Shown here one piece after another: positions 1 to 12,325 of a stretch of 64,000 nt of DNA. The stretch lies in NCBI GenBank assembly GCA_020086605.1, contig JACBWW010000002.1:42568037-42632036 (forward strand), written 5' to 3'. The notes below the pieces were generated by a model. That model had not been told where the DNA came from and ran no database searches. It was given only the letters and a program-made list of their open reading frames with translations. This DNA comes from Lanius collurio (lineage: Eukaryota; Chordata; Aves; Passeriformes; Laniidae). The position numbers were made by a program, and so were the translations under genes. Every line of letters starts with the position of its first letter. The first letter of the stretch is position 1.

Positions 1-3000
1 TATTAAGACCAAATCCCTTATGATAGTAAGCAGAAAAAAAAAATTACAAAGGGAACTGAATTTAGACGAAGAAACCTTCATGCTGTGGTAGGTTAGTCTC
101 TTAGTTGCAAATTAGTATCAGTCTACTTCAGATTCAGGGTCTCTGGCAACTGTGGAATTTTGGTAACTGTTCCAGGGAACTCATGACCGGAGTCAGTGAG
201 CTCCTGTGATCTTTGCACAATAGTGTTCCACTGGTGAAATAAATCATAACAGAGCACATTTAAAATTTATTTAAGGCTTGAGAGACTGTGAGAACTCCAT
301 TAGGTTCCTGTTCAGTACTAATGAACGTGGCTCAGTTGTGACAGGTGACCCTCATTTCAGTCTAAGATTTACCATGACCGTTTCACGGGGTGTTCTGTTT
401 CTTCCCCGGTAATTCAGTTACAGCACCACTTCACCTGTCAATTCCTTATGAATCATCAGAATTCACGGTGTTTATTTTTACACTGTAAAAATAGGCATTT
501 CAAAATGGGTTTGGCTAGAATGCAATGGCATTACCTCTGGGAGTTCTTGAAGCAAGGTGTGACAAAGTAGCTCAGAATTTGGGAGGGACAGCAGGGATGA
601 AGGTTCTCATTGTGTGTGGGAGGGGTGGAGAGTTTGGCATAGGCAAAGTCCCCCAGTAGTCCCAGCAGCCAGGCAAACTGGTGTGCTGGGGAGCAGAGCT
701 GTGCCCAGTGCTAATCCTGCCAAGGCCCCAGTGTCCAAGTTCCACTGCAGCAGCAGCTCACCAGTGTCTCCACATGCCCTGCAAAGCCTGGGTATAATTG
801 CTGGGCAGCTGTAGCAATAAACCTAAAAAAAGGAAGACTTGGATTTAATGCTGAAATCCAGCTGAAGGATTTCAGGCTGAGGTTTCTCACCAAGTAGTGG
901 ACTCTTAACTACTCAGCTGTTTACTGGATTGGGATGAAGGGCGTCCTTTGTACTCCTAGGAATGCAAAATTTACAGGACCAGAGCGACGGAGAGCACCAG
1001 TAAGAGAAACAGGACTTCATAATCTGGTGTTGAGGTCACTTCCTTGGAAGGGGGAAACACAGGCTGGACTTGGAGGATCTGTATGTACTTTACACGAAAC
1101 AGTGCACAGAGTTTATTAACTGTCTTGAAAGATTAAGCAGAACTAAGTGTAGCCTGTAAAGTGGTGGGTTGAACAATTTCTGTCTAAGGTCCTTCATCAA
1201 TAATTGAGCAAAACTTCAAAATGGCAGTACTAAACATAGAATGAAAGTAAGATTTTGTACATGTGGTTTCTTTTTTTTTTTTTTCAGATTCTTGATATTG
1301 CAAAATTGATTCATTTCATAACAGAATTTTATGTGGTGAAGGCTTTTGTTTAATCCTATTTTAAGCCTCTGTACAATTTTTAAATGTGCTATTCAAGCTA
1401 AGTTTTGTGTACTTGCCAGAAAAATCATTCTTCATTTGTGTTATAGTTCAAAGAGAAATGAGCATATTTAAAATCAATAGAAATTCTACATCTACATCTG
1501 TGGATAGAAAATGTTGATGTAATAGTGGTGCATGCCAAAACTCTTGTATTTCTTAGGTTATAACTTAAAAGTGAAAAAATGAAAATGCATTGTACTACAG
1601 TGCATTACTAAATTAGGGAATTAAAGCAGGTTCTATTTTATGTTTACCTCTAATTTAGGTGGTTTCAAAAACTCAGTTGTTATTAGCTTAATTTACAGTG
1701 GCAGTTTTAGGTTTCTAGGAAGCTTCAGTGACCTCTGTAAAGAGGTAATTCAGTGAACCTGACACTAATAATTTCATTCTGCAGCTAATAGTAATAGGTT
1801 TAATCCAGAAATTATGAACTGGGCCCCCCTTCCCTGAGGGAAATACTTCTTTCCACCTTTAAATATGAGGAGTGAGCATAGGAAATTTAACAGAATCTGT
1901 TCTTTTATTTCTGAAGTCATGAGACTTTTGTGAAGAACTGTGCAGAATCCAGTAATGCACACCACAGTTTTCCTTGCATTACCTCCCTCTGAAGGTTTCA
2001 CCCCTGCCATTTTAATGGAGTACAGCTTTATCTGCTGTCACTCATATGTTTACCTGCAAACTAGCTCCTGATGGCTGGAGTGTGTGGAGTATTGGGGTGT
2101 GTTCTGTGCACAAGAAGCCTGACTGTTCTATTCTCTGTCATGCTCTGACTGATAATCTGAAGAGCCTTCATGCTCCTGCTCAGTGTTTACAGTAGCCATG
2201 CAAGTAGCTCAGTAATGCAGCACTTGTGAGGAAAGTCATAGCAGATAATGATGCTGGTGAACTGTTGACTTGTTTTTTCTGAAAGAAAAAGTGCAGTCAT
2301 TCAACAAGAAACCTGGGAAAATGCCCGTCAGTGCCTTTACCAATTGTACCCCACTATGTTTTAGTATTGAATTAGAATGCTAATAGCTGGCTTGTTTTCC
2401 ATCTTGTCCTAATGAAAGAAAGTCCTGGACGTAGGGAACTGGAATTTCAGTTTGTAAGCATTTTGATCACAGCCCTTTGTTTCTGCTTTGTTATTTTGTG
2501 AGAATTCAAAACTAGTTCAGCAATAACTTGTTTTACAGAAAACTTAGAGCCAGAGATTGTTCATCATGCTTATCCCTGTGATTTGCATTTCTGGCTTTTA
2601 GTTGTATTCTGTGTACTGCATGCTTTTTCTTGAGCATTTTTTTAAAGTTTCTCTTTAGTCTTGTAAAGCCTATTGCTTTTGCAGTTTGTAGTCTAATATA
2701 CACATTATATGCACATGTTCTCTTAAGTGAACCTAAGTCATCAGTGCCACTGAAAGAAGTGCATTTCCCCCATCTGGTTATCCTTGCCTGCTATAGCCAC
2801 CATCCTTATGCCTGCAAACAAGCTTGTGCAAGAATGTGGGGAGTTGAATTTAGAAAAATTTTTGGGATTAAAACTAATCTCTGAGGAGGAAGTGTGTGAG
2901 TGAGCATGATGAGCACATGTTTGCGTGATAGGCAGTTGCCTCTTAAAATTACCACCTAGCTCTGAAATTCTTTGTCCTCCAACCCTGGGCCAAGCATTTC

Positions 3001-5305
3001 AGGTTCCCTTCTTCCCAGCCCCCTTCCCTTTGATATGTGTGAGCAGTTTGCTGTCACCCCTGGTTTGTAATGTGCCAGTAACCAGGGAGCTCAGGGCCAC
3101 TTACCGTGCACAAAGTGTTGGTCTTGCCTGGCAGCTCACACTCTGCTGTACTGGAAAGGTGGAAAGAACTCTGGCTGATCTTACAGCCTCTTCTAATGCC
3201 TAGCAATAACATTGTGTGCCTTTGAATACTGTGACCAGATCCATATGATGCTGTTTTTTGTTACTGTGAGGAAAAACATGGATGTGTCATACAAGTCATG
3301 CAAAATTCATTGGGATGGTTCCCTCAAGGTTAGATTATTTTTGGCTTTGTTTCTAAAGCAAACTCTTTGGGAAAGATTTTTTTTGCTGGTAGATTTATAC
3401 CTAAGTTGTTTTGGAAAGGGCATATGCAAAGATTAATATCTTCTGACAAAGGGAGCAGCCCTTACTGTGGCTGGTGTTATTTTTTTAATAGCAGGGCTGT
3501 GAGTTCTTACTGGGAAGGTCGGTATCTTTTGTGTGCATTGCTCTTTAAAATTATATCTGCCAATGACTGTTAAATCTGTAGACTAAACAAGGCTGTTCTG
3601 TGAAGTAAGATTTAAAATTATAAAAAGAATATTCAGGTTTTAATATTTGAACACTTGCTATAAAGGTTCAATGGCTTGGTAGTAAACAGATTTCTCAGGT
3701 TCATTAAAACTACCAGTGCCCATGCCCTGGAACAGGTACATGGCCCAATTAAGGGAGCAGGAAGGGAAGGGATTGCAAAGGGACTAAACTTTCCTTGAAG
3801 CCATGGAAGGGCTGTGCAGCTGCTGCTGCCTGAGGCTTCCAGGAGTCTTCCACAGCTGCTGTCTCCTTGTCTCCTTGTCTGATATGGAGGTGCTTTGCTG
3901 GTGTTAAATTTGTACAGCTGTGCTGCTGCTGGCATATACCAAGCACTCCTCTTTGTCAGGATATTAAAAAAAACCAAGTCCACAGTTGTAGTCTCTAAGG
4001 ACCAAAAGTGACTAGTGTTCTCTCAATTCCCACAGTTTGGTTTCCTTTGTAGACTGGTATCAGTCTTGCTGCTTCAGAGTCCTGTTTCCAAATCCTGGGG
4101 ATGGAAAGATATTGTATTCCTAAATATGTTTCAGTAGCTGATCCTCTTAAGATTCCTTAATTCTTGTGCAAAGGGAGTTAATCTGATACTAGAATTCATG
4201 TAACTAGAGAACCAAATCTTATTCCAATAAATCTCCTAGAAACTGAACATTTGTAGCCTGTATTGTAATTGGATAAAATGGCAGAAGCAATAATGTCCAA
4301 CTGAATTTCTACATACATCGCAGAATATGTAGTCTAGTCAAAGTCTGTTCTTGAATTCCATCTTTAAGTAGGTATCCAATTGTATTTACTGAATGTAAAT
4401 CTCAAGAGGTACCCTTAGGTTTGAAGAGCACTCAAGTACATCACCTTAGATGTTTTTGTCAATACTGGGCCATTTTCTACATAAAAATCTGGTTTGTTAA
4501 ATGGACCTCATGCCGGGAGGCAATTTGTCTCGGTTTGTATTACAGCTGTAATGCAATGTTTGTGTACCTTGTCCTTTTCTAAAGGATTTCTTGATTTGAG
4601 CATTGATCAGGAAGGTACAATTGCAGTTTTGTACTGACAACACAAGTTTTGTACTGTACAGTCAGAACTGTGTAGCTCCAGGGCACAGTAGAAAATGCCA
4701 GATCAGTTTTTTGAGAAGACATGCCTCAATATCCCTGGGCATAATACAAAAGGAATAGAGATAGCATTAAAAAAAGCAACATAGGGGAGTGTTATGTAGG
4801 TGTTTCATAGTTTATACTTGTCTCAAGGTTTTCCTGGGGAGTAGCAGGTGAAACAGAAACGTGTCATGCTTGGTGAACAGTTTTGGAAATTATGTGGCTT
4901 GCATATGATAGGCAATAACTGTATTTTAGTTGAATTAGTGTGAAATCAGAGGCTCCCAGAGAAATCTGACATCTCCTTCTAAAGCCATGGATACTGGGGC
5001 TCTGAACGGTCTGGTTCTTGATTTATCTGACTGTATGAGGACTTCCCAGGCTCACATCTGTTTGCTAAGAGACAGCCAAAAAAGACTGACTTCGCATTTC
5101 AGGGGCTGTGTTTGGGTAAGCCTGTGGCAGGCAAGCGGCCTGGTGAGCAAACATTGAGGTTGTGCTCAAATACCGTTTTCTCTTGCCTTGTCTGTCAGGC
5201 CTTCATTTAGTGTGTCAGTAAAGCTCACTTCAAATAAAAGGTCCTCTATGGGCTCTAGCAATGCTTGTTTACTCCAAACACTTAGATCTTTCTTTCTTTC
5301 TGGAA

Positions 5306-5330
5306 AAAAAAAATAAAAAAAAAGAAAAAC
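5306..5330. repeat. A-rich low-complexity tract
   Basis: Runs of A interrupted by single T or G bases, preceded by a short TTTC tandem (about 5287-5300). Confidence 0.55.
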
Positions 5331-7416
5331 ATTAGCTGTGGTGCTTGTTCCACTTTCCTGACGAAGAAAGGTGAAGGTGTGATGTTAGTTGAGCTCAAAA
5401 GGAGGGGGAGCTCTTTCATGTATTGTTTGAAGGTTTAGGCAATTAGTTTTGAAAATCTTAAAAGAACAGCTAAGAAGCTGGTAGGGATTTCCTCTCCTGT
5501 TAGTTTTACTAAGCCAAGGGAGCAAGGCTAGGTTGAAGGTGCAATAGGTAGAAGAAATGTTTCAGAATTACCACTGTTACCTAGTTTGCTCTTAAAAGAA
5601 TAGCAAGAACCTTCTACTTAGCTGTGTGAATGAAATGAGCAGCAAAATGAATAGTCTTCTGATATCTGCAACATAAAAGTTTATTTTGCACACAACTGTT
5701 TATATTGCATAAGCGTTATATGGTAATACTTACACAGTTGCAATAAATACAGTAGTTACATTTTTAGTTTCCCTAAATTAAGTTCAAAACAGTGGTCCCT
5801 ATCGTAAAAATAATTGATATCTTCTGAAAGAATCCCATATGTTGCAAGACTTTGCTGTTTCCTGAACTAAGAATATGAATCTGAAAAAAGTGACTTTTCC
5901 TTTGCTTCCCTGAAATGGAAATAGTGGTATTTGTGATTTCTGGATTGTTGCTATGTGAATTTCTCCAAATGATGGCAGAAATGCAATTCTATGTTATTTC
6001 TTTGATTATAGACAAATTAACGTGGTGGATTTAAAGCAGTATTAGTAAAACACATTTCTCCTGTCGTGGAAAAAAAAAATTACTCTGCAATAGTGGCTTT
6101 CACTGCCATCAGGCTAGTGGTTGTAATTTAAGTGCTGGTGTTGTACAAGTGGTAGAATTACTGCTTTTTATGTCACTTGTTTATTTTATGTTCAGATAAA
6201 GCATTCTGTTAGTTTTTCCCCCGGTCAGTCTGGACTATTTTACAAGTGATACTACACATGTGTGCACTTACATAAGATACACTTAAGTTCAGTTACTTCA
6301 TAGTGGAAAAGGTACACCTGTGAGAAAGGAATGTGAATGAGAAAATATAACTGTGTGTAAACATGTTTATGCAGCTGCATTTTAATGTAACTTATTATTG
6401 GAGCACTCTGTTTAGAGAATGAAAGTTTTACAGCTGAAGACAAGCTATTAAAAATTCCTTCAAAACATTGTAAGCTGTAGATAAATCAGAAGTATAGATA
6501 CGCAATTCTGCTTCCAGATTTATTTGGTTTTTTAACAAGTTTTCTTCATATTAGTATCTGAAAACTATTTGAGATGCTAATAAAACTGTCTTATAAACTT
6601 TCCATATTAAAGCTTTCTTGCAGAGTATTAAATCTAATGCTTTCTTCTGTTTTTCATGATTAATACACAACTTTCAGTTTTATTTTAGTAATGTAAATAA
6701 TTTCATCCAGTGTGGGGAATTTTAAAACTTAATAGCTTTTCAAGGCTTTTGTGTGATGTGGGACTTGAGTTACTGTGGAGCCTCAGATACGCATTTCAAT
6801 TCAGAGTACATGTGGTTTGAAAACATGGAAAATAAAAGGTTTATGTCTGTTAGATCTCCACCAAAAAAGTCATTAAATTTATGTTAGTATTTCTGCTCTG
6901 TAAGTAGATAAAACAAGACAGTCTTATATGTCATAAAACTCAGCCTTCACATGTGATTTAAAATCTCAGGATCTCAATGAAAAAAAGTTAGAGAAATGCT
7001 GCTCATGTCTTGTTTCAGTTGCGGGAGGAGGCATGGCTGTAAAATGTCATTATCATAATTTGAGAGCTTTTTTTAAAAAAAAAATCAATGAAGGACCAAA
7101 AAAATCAATAAAAGAAATAGTTTAGAATCAGGCTGTATTTGTTTGCAGATTCATACTGAACTGACTCTTTCATTACCCTAGGGACTGAGAGGACATTGTT
7201 CTAGGCACTTCATGGACAATGAAAGACCCTCTTTGCCCCCAGAAATTTATTTCTGTGCTTTGACTTTCAATGTTTTTTAGGCAATGTGGCCTTAAATGTC
7301 CAATTCCCAGCATATTAAAAAGAATGCATTGCTATCTGGTTTATTGAATGTAGTGTGGGGAGTTTAAATTTTCCAAATCCAATCCAGATGTCCTTTGCAT
7401 ATCTCAAACCCAAATA

Positions 7417-7457
7417 ACCAAAACAAAAAAAAAAAAACAAAGCCCAAAAAACAACCA
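7417..7457. repeat. A-rich low-complexity tract
   Basis: A-dominated sequence with scattered C, including a run of about 13 A bases. There is no recognisable retroelement body beside it. Confidence 0.55.
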
Positions 7458-10400
7458 CAATGAATAGAGCATAAGGAGCGAGCATGTCTTAACTTCTCCC
7501 CTGTCACTAGTGCTGGAGAAAGACTACTTTGCAAGGCTTAAAGATTTTTCAGCCTGTAAACTCAAACTTAATTCTCAACCTTTCTCCAGGTCATCAATTA
7601 TGAAAGATTTTGTGATAAAGTCTGGATGAGTGGAAGCTGGAGAAGGACACTCAATTTACTTCGCATCCTCTATTGATCAGACAGTATTTCATCTTTGTGG
7701 AGGCAGCAGTCTGTAAGTGGAGGACTCTGCTTAAGCCTTCTGCCATAGATGTATGATGATATTGAATCAGTTTTGCTTGTATTACAACCTATATTTGTAA
7801 GGAGGTCTGTCTTCTATACTTCAAGGGAAAAAAAATGTGTATAGAAGAATAACAGTGTAAGAGGATGGAGGTTTTAATACCTTGAATTTCAATCGCTTCC
7901 TTTTCTTCATCCTGTGTCTCAGATAAATAAACCTGCAGACTGAAGCACCATATTTTCATTGCTGGATGCTTTTGGTTTTGTTTTGCAATATTTTCTTTCA
8001 TCTCTGGATGGGTAACACAGGTTGGGAATTAACTGTGGTATTCAGAGGCTTCCAGATGCCAATTTTGAGAATTTTAAACTCCGTTTCCTTATGGACACAG
8101 CCATTCTCTTTTCAGGTTCAGTTTATGCTTAGGAACAGACAGCTCATGTTTGCATGGCTGCAGTCTCGGGTAAGTCATTTTGTGTCTTTGCCTCATATTT
8201 CTGGAGCCAAAACCACTTGGGAACACCATGTAGGCTCTTGGATCTCTCTGCAGGTTGTCAGGTGTGAGGATCAGTGGCAGTCTAGACCTTGTAATCTTTG
8301 ATGGATCAAGCTGACTCAGCCCAATTAACTTCCTCAATATGGTGCTGGCATGTCCCATGTGCTGCTAGAAGCTGGAAGTTCCTGGTCTGTGCTCCGTGTG
8401 CCTCTGAATAATTAAAGTAGGTGCTGCTATCTTAGTATTACCTCAAGTGTTACACAAAAGTATGCTTTAGTATGAAAACCAGTAAATGAATGGTTGGTTC
8501 CTACCATATTTTTCTCCTACATTGTTTATTTTAAAAGGCATTTGGTAAATTGCCTACTGTAAGTACTGTGCTATGGCATCTAAAAGGCAACAGAGACTTT
8601 TGCGTCCAAGAAAAAAGAAAACACTAGCCAGGAAATTCTGTAGGTGGATAGGAATTGTAATAAAAATTCAATGTGGCTGTAATAAAATATGTGCAGAGTA
8701 CATATGCCACGTGCAGAACTCATTTTGTCATTTTAACCTCTAATTGGCTCTTTTATTCCATATTCCCATATTCTCCCCAGTTCATTAGCAATTCACTAGA
8801 ATTTCTACAGCTGCTCTTGTGCCTTCTGTCTGGCTTACAAGGATTTTGGAAGCCTCTGCACTTTTTTCCTGAGCACTTATTTAGTCCTTCATCACCCAGA
8901 ACTCCCAAGACTGCCACCAGCTCTCATATTAATGCTCAATGCTCAAAGTCTTTCAGCTTCTTCTGAATCTTTCTCTTTGAATGAGTGACACTATGACAAG
9001 AAGAGCCTGTGATTAATGTCATATTAAGCTCAGAGAGGCAGGTGAAGGCATCCAGCCAGGAAAAGGTACAAGGTGTAGTTGCACCTCCTGTGGTGGAAGG
9101 GTGGCAGCTCTGGCACAGCTCTTGATCATGGACAGCCAAAGGTCCGAGAAGTGGCTGGCACTCGATGGCACTGCCCGATGTCTTCAGTTTATGAAAAGGT
9201 CACAGCCAAGTATTTCAGGTCTTTGTGTCTTGTGTGAAGAGAGAGAATGGTCAAACTTCATGCATTACAACACTCTGTCAGTTCTACTTCGTAAATACAA
9301 GCTTCAGGTTTTTAGGCTCATCTTCTTACACAGACTACAGCTCCTCTGAGTCTCTAACATGGTTATCTTTGTAACAGTATTTACCTTTTCCCTAAATATT
9401 GTATACATAAACCTGGGAACTGTATTAGTCTTTTTACTGCTACTTGATTTTATTTGTGAAGTATACTGTGAAAAATGTTACTTTCAAATCTCAGTTTAAA
9501 AATTACCACTTATGATAGAAAAATGGACACAACATCTCTTATAATAACTATGTTAAAGAACTTTTCTTTGATTGGAACATGCAAAGTACTTATAAAATGT
9601 ATTGGTAGATCCATAGGTAGACAGAACTTCCTGATACATTGAGGATCATATTGACTTAAATCAAGGCTGAATTAGTAGTGCACATGTCCTCCAGATTCCC
9701 TGCATAGATGCATTTCCAGGCAGTGAATAGAGCAGAGTGTTACTTGTGTATCCTCTTGAGGCTTCCACAGATCAAATCGGACATTCCTGGTCTGCCTTGA
9801 ATCTCTCTAAATTCTTCCATCCTTTTTCACTTTGCCCTGGTTTTCCTGTACCTCCATTCTGCAAGCTGTAGGGCTCAGTTATATTTTCTAATCACGTGCA
9901 AGTAAAGAAGTCAGCATTTGTCTGATACTGCTGGAGATGAATGGTGGGGTAAGTAGCAACAGTAGAAGTGCTGCAGAAGGGGATGTTAAAGAGTGGATGA
10001 TGGAAGTGTCCAAACCAGGAATATGCTGGGGGACCAAGGTTCTGCAGGGCTTCAGTGCAGCATAGTGAAAACTCAGCACTTAGTGTTGAGTTTGGTTTTC
10101 AGATATTGTAAAGGTAATAATCTACTACAAGTCTGTAATTCAAGTACATGATGCACTATTTAAATCCCATTTGGACAAATACTTTTTTTAAGCATATCTA
10201 TGAACGTGCATTATACATTTGTTTTACTGTCATCCTTGGGAACAAAGTATCTGTGTTAAATTTATGTGCTAAGAAACTATTTCCTGCAGTACATATCATC
10301 TAAGAGTTTTAATGGACTGAAATCCTTCAGATTTTTATAGTCCTTTTCCTCCTAGATATAAAAGCAATGAGCAAATATTGTATGCCTCTTATCACTTCTT

Positions 10401-12083
10401 TGAGGTGGTTAGCAAATACAAGGAGTACAGTATGCAGTGAATTGATACACAGTAATATTCACACATTTCAGAAATACTTGTAATAGTAAGTATGTTTTTC
10501 AAAAATACATGGAGTTGTGTGACTTTGTAAAAATAACTTTGAGATTATTCTTCTGGTGCTTCCAGGCTATATTATGTGTTTCAGATATTCAGAAAGGGAA
10601 TACTGTATTGCAGTCCTATTTTCATTTTGAATTATGGTTGAAAGTTACCTGCTTTGTAGTAGTGCTGTTTTGCTCAGTAAAAGCATTTGAGTTTCTTAAA
10701 CAAAATCTGTCCTAGATCACTAACGCTGACTGGTTCTACCTTGGATGGAAAGAGAGTTTTCTGTTAGAGAATCCATTAATGTTAGAAGAATGATGTTTTA
10801 GCTGGGATACTGATGGTGTGGGGGAGAAAAAAAGTTTCCTCTTAGAGGTGGGGAAGCAGTACAGTTTCTCACCACCTGTTAAAGACCAGATCCATTTAGC
10901 AGGAAGAGCTACCTTGTGTAAAAACTTGGATAGCTATTGGAATGCATAATTCTAAGGTCACACTAAGGAAACTGAACCTCAGTGTTTCCTTTGGGTAAAT
11001 ATTTTGCTTTACAAAGAGTAAAGATGCCTATAGATGAGGCATTTCTTTTGCTTCAATCAGTTCAACTTGACCCTGAAGTCAGAGCTCCTGTGTTTCAATA
11101 GAGAGTAAGGAGAGCACTTCTATAAGCCAGTCATACACCTGTGAATTGTGATCTACTTTGGATTCACAAGATCTGATAGGAAGATGCCAGTTCTGAGGTT
11201 TGTATCTGAGATACCCAGAGCTGAGGAAAAACCAGGAGTCAGCTCCCAAAACACAAGGTTTGTGAGCACACGAGCTTTAGAAGTTAGTTTGAGCATAATG
11301 TAATATCCTGGTGTACTACAGATTGAGACCAGTTTATAGCACTTCCTCTGGGAGGGTTTTGAGCTCCTCCTAGAACAGCTCTGCTGAGTACCATGTTTCC
11401 CACATTAGTACTGAGCTCTTTCAAAAGTCAACCTGCTGCTTTATTCTTGAGGTCCTAGAATTGAGGGTTTTAAGTATCCCCAGATTTTGGTAATCTCTAT
11501 TTTTTTCATTTTGAGCTGTGAAGCATGAAATTTTCAGGTTTTTGCACTAATAGTCTGTAATAATTACATTTGTATTTATAAAGTCGTACAAAAAAATGTT
11601 ATCTGAGAACTATGTGGAGATGAACTACCAGATCCTCAAGTACTCATGTATGGAAGAAGCTTTTTAAGGTACAAATATCGTCAAATCTGGTGGGGTAAAA
11701 ACTCTTAAAATCCCAGCAGATATTTTGTTGCTGGAGACCTGTTAGAGATTTGTAGGCACTCAGCAATATTTTGTAAGAAATGCGTGACAACCAGAGGATG
11801 AAGTAAGAGCTTGGTGCTGGGGGACAAGCCCTTTGCCAGGAGCTAATGAGGGCTGAAGTGAGTTTGAAAAGCACTCCGAATGACCCCCGGTGCTGTTTTC
11901 AGTCTCCCGCCTTCCTCGGCTCTTTCCCTTTCCAGAAGGCGGTGCCGAGGTGATGCCACTCGTGCTCCCCACGTGCAGAGGCTGGCGCGGAGCCCGCGGG
12001 TCGCGCAGCCCCGGTGGGCGCCGGCCGGTGAAGCTGCGGCGCTCGGCTCAGCCCCGAACCCGATCCGAGGGGGCTGGGAGCGA

Positions 12084-12091
12084 GGGCGGGG
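12084..12091 (+). promoter_or_regulatory. GC box (Sp1-type)
   Basis: GGGCGGGG lies inside the CpG island, about 235 bp upstream of the proposed first-exon donor. This is a motif match only. Confidence 0.4.
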
Positions 12092-12172
12092 AGCGGCCCG
12101 GGGCTCCCGCGGCGGCACAAGGAGCAGGGAGGAGCCGCCGGGCGCTGCCAGAGCCCGGACCTGCCGCGGGGA

Positions 12173-12179
12173 GGGGCGG
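12173..12179 (+). promoter_or_regulatory. GC box (Sp1-type)
   Basis: GGGGCGG lies inside the CpG island, about 145 bp upstream of the proposed first-exon donor. Depending on the true transcription start it could be promoter or 5' UTR. Confidence 0.35.
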
Positions 12180-12325
12180 CCCCGGCTCCCGGCGCTCCCC
12201 GCTCGGGGCCAGTGTTGGGGCGAGCGGAGCAGCGGCTCCGGCTGCGGGGAGAGCGGGCGCGGAGCCGCGGGATAGCTGGATCGAGACGGGGCTGCCGCCT
12301 CCTTCCTGCTCATCTGCCCCGGCTG
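12180..12325 (+). other. DISP1: Non-coding first exon of DISP1 (5' end unknown)
   Basis: A donor matching the consensus (CTG|GTGAGT) follows position 12325 in the CpG island. The left border is arbitrary because the start site is unknown. Spliced to the next acceptor (exon start 19458), the DISP1 frame contains an in-frame TAG at 12273-12275. After it there is no ATG until 19489, which supports 19489 as the initiator. Other upstream untranslated exons may exist: mammalian DISP1 has long, variable 5' non-coding structure. Confidence 0.6.

Larger units (their letters stand above)
1..11879. other. Upstream region without recognisable gene
   Basis: AT-rich DNA upstream of the CpG island. Both strands carry only short open frames with no family resemblance. 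A/T-rich low-complexity patches occur near 1.27, 5.3 and 7.42 kb. I recognise no CR1 ends, LTRs, tRNAs or other RNAs. In mammals BROX and FAM177B lie upstream of DISP1, but I see no exon of either here. Confidence 0.5.
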
